Positions 26,082 through 34,713 of a stretch of DNA of 64,000 bases are shown in pieces. The notes under the pieces were generated by a model. That model had not been told where the DNA came from. It searched no databases and saw nothing but the letters and a program-made list of their open reading frames with translations. Source of the DNA: Calidifontibacillus oryziterrae (GTDB lineage: Bacteria > Bacillota > Bacilli > Bacillales > Bacillaceae_J). The position numbers and the translations under genes are program-made. Position 1 is the stretch's first letter; each line of letters opens with the position of its first letter. The stretch lies in the NCBI RefSeq assembly GCF_000331575.1, contig NZ_ANOK01000004.1, forward strand, positions 186,001-250,000, in the 5' to 3' direction.

Positions 26082-28610
26082 TTAAGAATTTATTTTAGAC
26101 CATGTTTTTGCAGTGTTTTCAAGCTCTGGAAACTTTTTCTCTAATTCTTCTGCAGGTAATGGATGACTAAAATAATATCCCTGGATTTCATCGCAGTTGT
26201 TTTTTTGAAGGAAAAGAACTTGATTCTCTTCCTCTACACCCTCTGCAATCACATGGAGTTTAAGATTATAGGCCATATTAATAATGGTTGAGACAATTGC
26301 TGCGTTTTCAGAATTAGAAGTAATCCCATTGATAAAAGATTTATCAATTTTTAAACGATCAATTGGCAGCATCCTTAAATAGTTCAGTGAACTGTAGCCG
26401 GTTCCAAAATCGTCTACACTTATTTGGATTCCAATACCTTTAAGTTGCTCAAGTATACTTGTGGCTTGTTTAACATCCATTGTCATACTTTCTGTTATTT
26501 CAAGCTCTAATAAATTAGGATCTAGGCCTGTTTCGTTTAGGATTGTTTCTACTGTCTTAACAAGATCTCTTTGTAAAAACTGTTTTGTAGATAAATTAAC
26601 AGAGACCACAAACGGTGGGAATCCTCTCTTTTGCCATTCAACAGATTTTTCACATGCTGTTCTCAATACAAATTCTCCGATAGGTATTATTAAACCTGTT
26701 TCCTCTGCAATCGGAATAAATTTACCAGGAGATATTAATCCTTTTTCCGGATGTTGCCAACGCACAAGAGCCTCGAGACCGCTAATTTTCCCAGATTGGA
26801 TATTAATTTTCGGTTGATAGTATACAGTGAATTCATTACGCTCTAATGCTTTACGTAATTCATTTTCAAAAACTAGCTGTTCATATGATGGGTCGTTCTC
26901 AATTGGAGAATAAACACAATAATTATTTTTCCCTAACTCTTTGACCCTGTACATAGCAGTATCGGCATGCTTAATTAATGTATTTGCGTCCCGACCATCT
27001 ACTGGATAAAGCGCAATTCCCATACTTGCGGTTATATGGACCTCATAACCGTTTATCGTGATCGGCTGATTAATAGCTTCCGTAATCTTTTTTGCATACA
27101 ATATCGCTTCATTGCCATCTTTAATTCTTGGAAGCATCACGATAAACTCATCACCGCCAATACGTGCAACTGTATGATCTGGGTTAACGCTATTAAGGAT
27201 AATTTTAGCGACTTCTTTTAATAGGAGATCGCCAAAATCGTGACCTAACGTATCATTTATTACTTTGAAACGGTCTAAGTCTAGAAACATTACGGCAAGA
27301 ACTGTAGGTTCTAAACTAACATTAGCTGCATCTATTGCCCTATCTAAGTTATTTTTAAAATATCGATAGTTAGGCAATTTTGTTAAGTAGTCGTGATATG
27401 CTGAGTCTTGTAACGATTCATAAGCTGAAACGCGATCTAATGCAATTGCTATTTGGTTTGTGAAAACAGTTAGTTGGTTATACGTATTTAAGCTGTATTG
27501 ATTTTTTTGATAACTCCCGATATTTAAGGTACCAATCACTCGATCGTGAATGATTAATGGCATCATTAAAGTGGAATGGATGCCTTCCTTAAGCAATGTT
27601 TTTTCGCGTGGAAGTAAATCTAATAAACTTAAATCATTACGAATAACAGGTTGCTTCATGTCTTTCACTAAACGGATGGGACTATCATTTAAATGAATTT
27701 CTTCGATTATTATCCTGTCATGATTATTTAAGACATAAATTTCTAATTTATCATCACGATCATCCGTAAACAATGAAATTGATATTTTATCAGGGTTAAT
27801 AAACGCTTTTATTTCTTTTAAAATAATACTAATAATATCTTGATGGTTTAAATATTGAGTCAACACAGATTGTGAAATATTACCTAGTGTCTTTAACGTT
27901 TTAACCTTTTCAGAAAGACGACTAGTAGCATTGTTAATTTCTCTCTTTAAATTTTCTTCATTTTTTTCAATTGTTGTTGCCATTTGATTAAAAACAATAC
28001 TGAGTGATTTGATTTCTTCTGTACCTTCTTCTTTAACATTTATGTGCCTCTTACCCTCGATCAATTCTTTGGCTGCATTCATAAGTGCATTTAATGGAGC
28101 TGATAATTTCTTACTCATTAAAACTGATACGATCATTGTAATAGCAGACACAAATAATGCTAGAAGAATGGTATACGTATAAATACGTCTACGCTCGATC
28201 ATTAATGAATCTGCCTTCAGGGCAATTTCAATTTCCCCTAAATTTGAATTGAAGTAGATTAATGGGATTTGTTCAATAAGTAAATTATTGTTTGTTAATG
28301 TATCACCTTTTTGATTGACAATCGTACCGTCTTTATCTTTAACAATAACATACTGGATGTTTGGCTGCTCTAACAAAGAATATGCTAACGGTGAAATGGC
28401 ACTAAAGTCTTCTTGGAGCATTGACAACGCAATTGCTGAACTTAGTGTACTTGCTGCTGTTCTTCCTTCTGTTCTTAATGATTCTTCAATATGCCTACTT
28501 TCATTAAAAAGATAAATACTGCTAAGTGAGATAATGCCAAGTAGAACAAGAATATTCATTGACAACCAGATACGAAACGATAATTTATTGCTTTTCTCTT
28601 TGATATCCAT
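26082..28610 (-). CDS. GGDEF-EAL cyclic di-GMP signalling protein
   Basis: An 842-residue membrane-bound sensor. Domains in order: transmembrane helix (about 12-32), extracytoplasmic sensor, second helix (about 145-165), HAMP (about 165-220), GAF (about 250-395), GGDEF (about 405-570) and EAL (about 585-830). The cyclase signature is intact (IGGDEF), and so is the phosphodiesterase signature (LEALVRW, with DDFGTGYSSL later), so both making and breaking c-di-GMP are possible. GGAGGTACGAT precedes ATG 28610. It is transcribed in the same direction as the chemoreceptor, with a terminator between them, so the two are probably separate units. Confidence 0.94.
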   Translation of the reverse strand: MDIKEKSNKLSFRIWLSMNILVLLGIISLSSIYLFNESRHIEESLRTEGRTAASTLSSAIALSMLQEDFSAISPLAYSLLEQPNIQYVIVKDKDGTIVNQKGDTLTNNNLLIEQIPLIYFNSNLGEIEIALKADSLMIERRRIYTYTILLALFVSAITMIVSVLMSKKLSAPLNALMNAAKELIEGKRHINVKEEGTEEIKSLSIVFNQMATTIEKNEENLKREINNATSRLSEKVKTLKTLGNISQSVLTQYLNHQDIISIILKEIKAFINPDKISISLFTDDRDDKLEIYVLNNHDRIIIEEIHLNDSPIRLVKDMKQPVIRNDLSLLDLLPREKTLLKEGIHSTLMMPLIIHDRVIGTLNIGSYQKNQYSLNTYNQLTVFTNQIAIALDRVSAYESLQDSAYHDYLTKLPNYRYFKNNLDRAIDAANVSLEPTVLAVMFLDLDRFKVINDTLGHDFGDLLLKEVAKIILNSVNPDHTVARIGGDEFIVMLPRIKDGNEAILYAKKITEAINQPITINGYEVHITASMGIALYPVDGRDANTLIKHADTAMYRVKELGKNNYCVYSPIENDPSYEQLVFENELRKALERNEFTVYYQPKINIQSGKISGLEALVRWQHPEKGLISPGKFIPIAEETGLIIPIGEFVLRTACEKSVEWQKRGFPPFVVSVNLSTKQFLQRDLVKTVETILNETGLDPNLLELEITESMTMDVKQATSILEQLKGIGIQISVDDFGTGYSSLNYLRMLPIDRLKIDKSFINGITSNSENAAIVSTIINMAYNLKLHVIAEGVEEENQVLFLQKNNCDEIQGYYFSHPLPAEELEKKFPELENTAKTWSKINS

Positions 28611-28892
28611 ATCGTACCTCCAGCCTGTCCAACATGCTATTTGTTGAATAAATATTTATATAATAAAAGAACCTTTGTAATATGTAGTTCATACTTACAC
28701 CTACTTCATCCAAATATCACCATAATTATACAATAAAAAACATAGATAATATTCAACAAATTAAAAAAATAAATGAATTATGAAAAATATATTATAAGTA
28801 TTATTGAATAAAGACTGTATGTAAGTTACAAATAGCGCAAATTTTAAGTATAATAAAAAGTGGTTATAGGCAAATGACAAATTTTTTATTTT

Positions 28893-29077
28893 GGCTCTGT
28901 TAAACTCGGTTGTTGATTTTCGCTATGGGCGGACGCTTTTTAGCGGGCACGGCTTCAGCTTCCTCGACTCGTAAACTCGTCTGCGGGATCTTCAGCTCAT
29001 GCTATTCCCGCTGGAGTCGCCGCCCGTCGCTACAATCAATATAAATATAAAAATCAACATTGCGCTTTAACACAGCC
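28893..29077. repeat. MITE-like repeat with terminal inverted repeats
   Basis: The 185-base unit begins ggctctgttaaa and ends tttaacacagcc, which are inverted copies with one mismatch, and ttgttgatttt near the left pairs with aaaatcaacat near the right. The interior is GC-rich, with ggcgg and cccgct-type arms that fold back. I recognise this layout as a repeat common in Bacillus genomes. It lies in the 517-base gap between the GGDEF-EAL gene and the next small gene; the remainder of that gap shows nothing clear. Confidence 0.75.
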
Positions 29078-29127
29078 TTTATTTTAATAGAATTACAGAA
29101 GCTTGTACGAAGAAAGGGTAAAGTTTT

Positions 29128-29262
29128 ATGAGAAAGAGTGTATGGGTCCGATATATGGTGATATTTTCGATTATCGTAATATCAGTTTCATTCGTTATAG
29201 CATTTAGCCATATTTTTGATTTATTATGGGGAATTACTCGTTTTTTTGAAACTTTTTTCTAA
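29128..29262 (+). CDS. Single-pass small membrane protein
   Basis: A 44-residue frame starting MRKSVWVRYM with one long hydrophobic helix (about 9-30) and an aromatic tail. AGAAAGGGTAAAG precedes ATG 29128, and a strong terminator follows 30 bases after the stop, both of which support a real gene. Family unknown. Confidence 0.6.
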   Translation: MRKSVWVRYMVIFSIIVISVSFVIAFSHIFDLLWGITRFFETFF

Positions 29263-29292
29263 AAATGCTCTGTCGATAATGGAAAAAGTGTA

Positions 29293-29320
29293 AAAGGTAG
29301 GCAAAAGCCTACCTTTATTT
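29293..29320 (+). terminator. Terminator after the 44-residue gene
   Basis: Perfect 10-bp stem aaaggtaggc (29293-29302) with gcctaccttt (29307-29316), loop aaaa, then T-rich. Confidence 0.88.
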
Positions 29321-29382
29321 ACTGTTTAGGAAATTATAAAATTTGATCCTGTGAATAACTACTATAACACAGAGAGTAGTCG

Positions 29383-29516
29383 TCCAGCTCCAGCGCCCAG
29401 CGACTAGTAAACTTCGCTCATCTCTTTTGCGATAAGTCAACATCGACTCGTCCCTCGACGTGTTTTGTTTATCTCAGTCGATGCGCTCTTAGTTTATACG
29501 TCGCTAATCAGGGCGC
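29383..29516 (+). repeat. Structured intergenic repeat, copy 3
   Basis: Matches copies 1 and 2 from ccagctccagcgccc through ctaatcagggcgc, but its last hairpin has been replaced (gggcgcctatagc) so the terminal T-run hairpin is lost. It accounts for most of the gap between 29320 and 29610. Confidence 0.85.
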
Positions 29517-29610
29517 CTATAGCTTTTGTTCCTGATAACAGTATACACTTCACGAATTATTATTGTTATTTCAGTACTTGTGCTTTGTGGAAATCTCTAA
29601 ACAAATCTAT

Positions 29611-29748
29611 CTATTTATTACCAACAAGTAGCTTGGCATGCTTTCTCTCCAATTTCATTTCGATCCGATCTAGTTCATCCTTGTTCTCCATTAGTTCTTG
29701 TTTATTTTTCATTACTAAGTCGTGAAAACTTGGTCGCTTTTTCTTCAA
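29611..29748 (-). CDS. FbpB-like small basic protein
   Basis: A 45-residue basic protein (starts MKKKRPSFHDLVMKNKQEL, ends LLVGNK). The KKRPSFHDLV..NKQEL pattern followed by a DRIE..LE.KH helix matches the Fur-regulated basic protein family (FbpA/B/C), small proteins that act with the sRNA FsrA in iron sparing in B. subtilis. The start is TTG 29748 behind GAGGAGG. Upstream, an AT-rich segment with aattattttaataatt (about 29766-29781) loosely resembles a Fur box but is not a convincing match. The rest of the upstream gap to 30032 shows nothing clear. Confidence 0.72.
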   Translation of the reverse strand: MKKKRPSFHDLVMKNKQELMENKDELDRIEMKLERKHAKLLVGNK

Positions 29749-30032
29749 TGTTATATCCTCCTCGGTAATTATTTTAATAATTGTCTTAAAATTTCCTACA
29801 AATCTATTATAGGATGGCTCTATTTGTGGTAGATGTGATTTGTGTCACGAACTGTCGATGAATTGAAGATAATTCACAATATGTTAACAATTTTCAAAAA
29901 ACTTTAACTTGTTTAGTAAACGGTTATGACAAATTTTTTAACGGACTGGTGTAATATAGGTAGTATGGTAAAATTGAAATAGAGTTCACTATTCACAAGC
30001 CAATGGTGTAAAGGTTGATGGGGGTTACAGAT

Positions 30033-30608
30033 ATGATTAATGAACTATCTTTATCAGGTTTATTGTTTTTAATTAGCATTGTGTTTACAGCAGTAGGTTT
30101 TATACTAGGTTCCGTATTTATGGTGAAACAATTAGCAGAGGGCATTATTATGATAATGATCGCCGTATCGAGCGGAATACTCTTTTTTGGGATAGGCAAG
30201 GTGCTGCAATTATTAAATGATATTAAGGGTCAAGCAATTGTTCCATCACCTGATAATCAGTTAATTGAAAATAATCAATCAAAAGAAATCGTTGAGGAGC
30301 CTGCCAAAATAGAAAAGGCAGAAGAAGAAAAAGAAGTTGAGGTCCCGTATAATGTGCCTGTTGATTGGAAATTAACAGCTAAGCAACGTTCAAATATAAT
30401 GGCATACTATTTAAAGGACAAACAAAGGATTGTTGAAAAGAATATCATTGTTACGCCTTTTAAAGGATATTGTGTAGTTAAAACAAATCATTTTATCGAT
30501 GTGATTGAAATGGTTGATGATCATCCCATTACGTTAAAGCGCGATCAGGTTGATAATTTTAAAGAGCTTCGGCAATGGATTGAAGCAAATGTATTTAGAA
30601 AAAAATAA
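30033..30608 (+). CDS. Hypothetical two-helix membrane protein
   Basis: A 191-residue protein with two hydrophobic helices near the N-terminus (about 7-30 and 35-58), a glutamate- and lysine-rich linker (about 80-105), and a C-terminal globular domain of about 85 residues facing the cytoplasm. ATG 30033 is preferred because GGGGG lies about 10 bases upstream; a TTG at 30015 would add six residues. I do not recognise the family. Monocistronic, with a terminator shared with the convergent ssp gene. Confidence 0.65.
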   Translation: MINELSLSGLLFLISIVFTAVGFILGSVFMVKQLAEGIIMIMIAVSSGILFFGIGKVLQLLNDIKGQAIVPSPDNQLIENNQSKEIVEEPAKIEKAEEEKEVEVPYNVPVDWKLTAKQRSNIMAYYLKDKQRIVEKNIIVTPFKGYCVVKTNHFIDVIEMVDDHPITLKRDQVDNFKELRQWIEANVFRKK

Positions 30609-30619
30609 GAAAAGAAATA

Positions 30620-30648
30620 TCGGTCCCAAGCTAAAAGCATGGGACCGA
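30620..30648. terminator. Bidirectional terminator between 30608 and ssp
   Basis: Perfect 9-bp stem tcggtccca (30620-30628) with tgggaccga (30640-30648) between convergent genes. Confidence 0.78.
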
Positions 30649-30668
30649 AGCCATTTATATTAAGTTAA

Positions 30669-30878
30669 TTAAAATTGACCGTGTGTGCCAGCCATTTGTT
30701 GTTGTGCCATAGATACTAGACGTTTAGTAATTTCCCCACCAACTGAACCGTTAGCACGAGAAGTAGTATCTGCACCAAGATTAACACCGAATTCTTGAGC
30801 GATTTCATATTTCATTTGATCGATAGCTTGAGAAACACCAGGTACTAATAATTGGTTACTACTGCTATTGTTTGCCAT
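30669..30878 (-). CDS. sspB: Alpha/beta-type small acid-soluble spore protein
   Basis: A 69-residue SASP that coats spore DNA in the forespore core and protects it from damage. Conserved segments are visible: [20 protein letters not shown], which contains the GPR protease cleavage region (EIAQEFGV), and [13 protein letters not shown] choose ATG 30878 with AAAGGAGTG upstream, giving MANNSSSNQ as in other SASPs. The symbol follows the position beside yheC/yheD as in B. subtilis. The 354-base stretch upstream to 31232 contains an inverted repeat (tggggttag at 30919-30927, ctaacccca at 30969-30977) and no gene I would defend; a sigma-G promoter is expected there. Confidence 0.93.
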   Translation of the reverse strand: MANNSSSNQLLVPGVSQAIDQMKYEIAQEFGVNLGADTTSRANGSVGGEITKRLVSMAQQQMAGTHGQF

Positions 30879-31232
30879 AATTGTATTCACTCCTTTAGAA
30901 TTTTCGTGTTGTTTATGGTGGGGTTAGTCGGGTTTTACCCAACAGTTTCGAAATACTGCCTCAAGTGGCTAACCCCATAATGAAAAAAATAATTCAATAT
31001 AATATTTTATTTACTATTAAGTTACCCGTTTTTGATTTTTTTATTATTGGTAATAGTAGGATTTATTTAAGCTTCTTCATTGAAGTCTTGTACAATTTAG
31101 TAGTAGTTTTAGTTGTTTTTTATCGTCTATTCGTTCTAAATACTTGAAATTATTGGTATTGTGTATTTGTTTTAGATGTCAGTTATATACACATACTGAA
31201 TGTATATATTTTTAAAAAGGAGCAGTCCTATA

Positions 31233-31484
31233 ATGCATGTGTGCCCATTATGCAACCAATTTTCTCAATTAAGTTTTACGTGTAATAATTGTAAGACAAT
31301 AATGGATGATCACGGTAGATTGATGGACTTTTTTGATGATTATAGTGCATATTTAGATATTGAGGGGATGAAGCTATTTGATGGCTATCCAACTGATCAG
31401 AAAGAGCATAGTTGTCCGCATGTTTTTTATTGTGAAAAGTGTAATACTAATACTACAGTGCTAATTAGCGAATATGAACTATAA
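31233..31484 (+). CDS. Small zinc-ribbon-like protein
   Basis: An 83-residue protein with CPLC and CNNC near the N-terminus (residues 4-7 and 17-20) and CPHVFYCEKC near residues 61-70, three cysteine pairs that could bind zinc. AAAAAGGAGC precedes ATG 31233. An earlier in-frame start at 31200 has no ribosome binding site. Function unknown. Confidence 0.65.
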   Translation: MHVCPLCNQFSQLSFTCNNCKTIMDDHGRLMDFFDDYSAYLDIEGMKLFDGYPTDQKEHSCPHVFYCEKCNTNTTVLISEYEL

Positions 31485-31526
31485 GATATAAATCATATTT
31501 TTTTGATAAGATTTAGAGGATATTAT

Positions 31527-31580
31527 TTTACAAATGAAGAACGTATACTATAATAAAGTATACAAGTACCAGCAGGGGTA
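31527..31580 (+). promoter_or_regulatory. Promoter and probable operator of the CstR-like gene
   Basis: TTTACA (31527-31532), 16 bases, then TATAAT (31549-31554) form a sigma-A promoter. Just downstream, TACC, four bases, GGGGTA (31567-31580) is a pseudo-palindrome of the kind bound by CsoR/CstR-family repressors. Its position would block transcription, which fits autorepression. Confidence 0.6.
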
Positions 31581-31603
31581 ATTTATGAAGGATGGTGATG
31601 TAA

Positions 31604-31864
31604 ATGCAATATCCTCAAGATATGAAAAATCGCTTAAAACGAGTAGAGGGACAAGTTCGAGGAATTCTCCGTATGATGGAGGAAGATAAAGATTGTAAAG
31701 ATGTAATTACTCAGCTATCTGCCGCAAGGTCCGCAATTGATCGAGCTATTGGCTATGTAGTTGCCAAAAATCTAGAGCATTGTATTCGAAACCAAGCGGA
31801 ACAAGGTGAGAGTGCAGATGAAGTAATTAACGAGGCAATTCAAATGATTGTTAAGAGTCGATAA
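31604..31864 (+). CDS. cstR: CsoR-family repressor, CstR-like persulfide sensor
   Basis: An 86-residue helical repressor. The family N-terminus NRLKRVEGQVRGILRM is present. Copper-sensing CsoR uses Cys-His-Cys; here Cys31 and Cys60 are at the first and third positions but the middle His is Asn56. That pattern, with the same residue numbers, is that of the persulfide sensor CstR. It should release its operator when the two cysteines are linked by sulfur species. No sulfide-oxidation genes (cstA, cstB, sqr) are adjacent, so its targets must be elsewhere or it controls only itself. Confidence 0.85.
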   Translation: MQYPQDMKNRLKRVEGQVRGILRMMEEDKDCKDVITQLSAARSAIDRAIGYVVAKNLEHCIRNQAEQGESADEVINEAIQMIVKSR

Positions 31865-31867
31865 AAG

Positions 31868-31900
31868 AGGGGCTAAACCAGTTTTGGGTTTAGCTCCTTT
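31868..31900 (+). terminator. Terminator after the CstR-like gene
   Basis: ggggctaaac pairs with gtttagctcc across a loop of about ten bases, followed by T residues and then directly by repeat copy 4. Confidence 0.7.
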
Positions 31901-31966
31901 ATCTTAGTCGATGCGCTCTTAGTTTATACGTCGCTAACGCTAATCAGGGCGCTTGCGCCTTTTTTA
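31899..31966 (+). repeat. Structured intergenic repeat, copy 4 (3' part only)
   Basis: Contains only the last third of the repeat (agtcgatgcgctcttagtttatacgtcgct, then gggcgcttgcgcc and T), with an extra aacgct inserted. It is fused to the terminator of the CstR-like gene, so it has kept only the hairpin-plus-T end. Confidence 0.82.
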
Positions 31967-32029
31967 TTTTCGATAGTACATTTTTTTTATCGGGTTGTTT
32001 TAAGCTATTTAGCATTCTGTTGTTATTCG

Positions 32030-32233
32030 TCATTCAGCTTTTTGTGGTGGTTCTTCAGCAGTTAAGTCAATGGTCTCTTCAATTTGCTTTTTTTCATGTC
32101 TAGTAATGACTGTACCATTAGCAAGACCGCCACTGATCATCCGTTCGACATCCATGAAATAACGGTCACGACCCTCATATTTCGAGTCTTTACGATACAA
32201 TCTTTCTATTTCTTTATTTTTATTTGCATTCAT
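32030..32233 (-). CDS. Small hypothetical spore-cluster protein
   Basis: A 67-residue charged protein with a central FMDVERMISGGLANG segment and an acidic end. AAGGAGGG lies 6 bases before ATG 32233. It is the gene immediately downstream of the four yheC/yheD-type genes, about 60 bases after them and on the same strand, so it may be part of that unit. Family not recognised. Confidence 0.65.
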   Translation of the reverse strand: MNANKNKEIERLYRKDSKYEGRDRYFMDVERMISGGLANGTVITRHEKKQIEETIDLTAEEPPQKAE

Positions 32234-32293
32234 GTTGTCCCTCCTTACTATTAATTTGTTCTTAAGGAGGGGAAATATACGGATGTTATACAG

Positions 32294-33358
32294 TTATACT
32301 TTTGTATCCACTTTTACATGTTCGGTAAAAATTTGCATAAGGTTTTTTATACCACTCTCATATATATCAATTTCATCAAATTTCATTGGTTTTGCATTGA
32401 TGTCAAAAATATAATAATGTCCAGAAACTGATTTTCCGATATCAACTGAGAATTCTTTTAAATTTTGATATTTGCTTGAAAGAGTCACTCCGCAGCTTGA
32501 AATTATTTCTTGAAGTCTTGTTTTGTCAACTGATGTTGCAATTTCGTCCAGCTTCAATATGTTGCCGCCCTTCAAAACGTGAGTAGTAATACCATTTTTC
32601 TTGCGCTGTCTTATTCCCATTCCGGAAATAACCCATTCGTTGTTAAGCAAATGAGTCAGAAGTCGGAAATCAAAGCTCCGATTGTTTTGTTCCTCAAGCT
32701 CGATATGCCGCTGGGCTAGATAATCTCTATTTAAGATTAATGGTTGTATTTTATCTTTCCAAAGCTTAGTAAATGACGAAGAACCATATGCCTTTTCATA
32801 GGCTCTCAATAGGTACGTTTCATTTTTAAGTTTTGAAAGTACGTAAATTCCATTGCCTTTACTACCTTCACATGGCTTCAAATATAAGGAGTTATGTCTC
32901 TTTAATAGCTGATGTAATTGTTCTTTAGTGGTGATAAGCTCTGTTTCTGGTAAGTATTGTTGTAAAGTAGGTTCTTGACTAAATGTGTTGTAAACATCCC
33001 ATTTTGATAAAAAACTTTGATTAAAAAAAGGGATCGATTGCTGGTTACACCATGCGGAAAAAGCTTGGAAACTTTCCGTTTTCTCATCCTTCCTGTAAGG
33101 GATCCGATTGTAAATAATTGTTGGTCTAGGAATAGTAGTTGTATACAACCATTTATTTTTGTCTTCTTTAAAAACATAACCATAATTTAGTTTGCCATTA
33201 CATAAGGATGCTGGTGTTAATAAAATTACCTTTCCGCCAATAGAAGTAAGTCTTTTGGATAGTTCACGAAATAATGTGAAATTCCCTGTTATCGGTGAGT
33301 TCTTACCTTCTGAAGTTAGTATTCCAACAATCGAAATTTCTTTGTTACGTTTTTTCAT
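32294..33358 (-). CDS. yheC: YheC/YheD-family ATP-grasp spore protein, YheC-like copy 2
   Basis: A 354-residue ATP-grasp protein of the endospore coat-associated YheC/YheD family. The nucleotide-binding region is seen as LYLKPCEGSKGNGIYVL, and the metal-binding end as YYIFDINAKPMKFD, where the final motif has FDINAKP in place of the more common LEVNTKP. It overlaps the preceding gene by 14 bases. Ligase substrate is not known for this family; in B. subtilis the proteins are made late in sporulation and found with the coat. It is the shorter type, equal in length to B. subtilis YheC (363). Confidence 0.88.
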   Translation of the reverse strand: MKKRNKEISIVGILTSEGKNSPITGNFTLFRELSKRLTSIGGKVILLTPASLCNGKLNYGYVFKEDKNKWLYTTTIPRPTIIYNRIPYRKDEKTESFQAFSAWCNQQSIPFFNQSFLSKWDVYNTFSQEPTLQQYLPETELITTKEQLHQLLKRHNSLYLKPCEGSKGNGIYVLSKLKNETYLLRAYEKAYGSSSFTKLWKDKIQPLILNRDYLAQRHIELEEQNNRSFDFRLLTHLLNNEWVISGMGIRQRKKNGITTHVLKGGNILKLDEIATSVDKTRLQEIISSCGVTLSSKYQNLKEFSVDIGKSVSGHYYIFDINAKPMKFDEIDIYESGIKNLMQIFTEHVKVDTKV

Positions 33359-34709
33359 GAAAAAGCACCCCTGGATTATAAATCGATTTTTTTGTTAGAA
33401 AAACAGCGTATGAGATCGGCAATGAACGTGATAATTTGTCATATTTCTTTAATTTTGGATGCTTGAATATGGAGCGGCCAGGTTTTGAATTAGCTTCAAA
33501 TAGCCAAATTTTACCTGTTTTATCCACGCCTAGATCAAATCCAATTTCCCCTATATTGCCGGTAATTTCTTTGTCTAGAATTAAACTTATTGATAAAACG
33601 GTTTCCTCGATTTGACTTGCAATGTTTGTAGGGAGATTTGTGAAATTTAGAATTTCATCCATTGTTTTTACTGTTCCGCCACTACCTATATGAGTTGTAA
33701 TACTACCCGTTCCTGCTACTTTTGCAGCAATTGCACTGACCTGCCATTCTCCAAACTCATCCTTATTTGTATGGACACGGAAGTCTATTGGTTTTTCATT
33801 CATTCTTAGAAGTTGGATTCCTTGCTGCACAATAAAATGTTGCAATGTTGTAGTTTGAAATTGATGTGTAAGTAGGTTTTCTAACGTTTTATATTTGCGA
33901 AGGTAATTTTTTTCATTCTGGCGAAACCGACAGTAGTAATAGTTATCTATATTTGATTTGAATATTTGCTGAATACCTAAACCTAAACTGCCATTAATTG
34001 GCTTTATAAAAACTTTATTATATTTCCTTAAAAAATCATCAACAACTGTAATCGTAGGATGTGGGGTCGTTTCGGGTAAAAATTGCTTTACTGAATGCTT
34101 GCTAAGAATTTGATGTATCTCCAATTTATTGAAAAATCCAGGATTAAACCATGGAATTGAATATTCAATTTGCAGTCTTTTTTTGATGTCTTGGAGAACG
34201 TTATGATTTTCCGTTTTCCGATTTGGTAATCTATCATATATTACGTTAGGGAAAGGGATTTCGCTTTGAATCCAACCATCAGAGTTGTGGAAATAGCCGT
34301 TAATTGTCCCTTTTTCCCAGTTAATATGGTTAGCTCCGAAGACGAAGGCAAAGGCACCAACAGTTTTTTCAGTAGATAACATTTTTGCGAAAAATAAAGA
34401 TCGTTCGCCAATCGGTCTAAGGCGTGAACCAGTGAATCCTGCTGTGAAAACACCTACTAATGGACCAATATGAATCATTTCTTCATTAGGAATAACATGA
34501 ACTTTGCTAGTATATGGGATCATTAATCTCTTCCAAACATTATTACAAATATAAATTGTTTTATCTTTAGTGGATTTTTTCACAATACAATGGCAGGTTT
34601 TTGTACCAAACGAGATTTCGTTACTATGCTTTACTATAGAATATAGTGGATTAGGGATATATACGTAGTTTTCATTGTCATCAAGCTTTTTTATTGTATA
34701 AACAGACAT
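33345..34709 (-). CDS. yheD: YheC/YheD-family ATP-grasp spore protein, YheD-like copy 2
   Basis: A 454-residue member of the same family with an extra N-terminal domain of about 130 residues (to IGPLVGVFTAGF). ATP-grasp motifs: VFIKPINGSLGLGIQQI and IWLFEANSKPGRS. Length matches B. subtilis YheD (453). AAAGGAG precedes ATG 34709. The gap from the upstream gene is 4 bases, so the four genes form one tightly packed operon read from 37169 toward 32294. Confidence 0.9.
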   Translation of the reverse strand: MSVYTIKKLDDNENYVYIPNPLYSIVKHSNEISFGTKTCHCIVKKSTKDKTIYICNNVWKRLMIPYTSKVHVIPNEEMIHIGPLVGVFTAGFTGSRLRPIGERSLFFAKMLSTEKTVGAFAFVFGANHINWEKGTINGYFHNSDGWIQSEIPFPNVIYDRLPNRKTENHNVLQDIKKRLQIEYSIPWFNPGFFNKLEIHQILSKHSVKQFLPETTPHPTITVVDDFLRKYNKVFIKPINGSLGLGIQQIFKSNIDNYYYCRFRQNEKNYLRKYKTLENLLTHQFQTTTLQHFIVQQGIQLLRMNEKPIDFRVHTNKDEFGEWQVSAIAAKVAGTGSITTHIGSGGTVKTMDEILNFTNLPTNIASQIEETVLSISLILDKEITGNIGEIGFDLGVDKTGKIWLFEANSKPGRSIFKHPKLKKYDKLSRSLPISYAVFLTKKSIYNPGVLFHEKT

Positions 34710-34713
34710 ATAA

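Noticed and set aside
30965..31147. A 60-codon hydrophobic frame between ssp and the zinc-ribbon gene
   Set aside because: No Shine-Dalgarno sequence and a composition expected from random AT-rich DNA.
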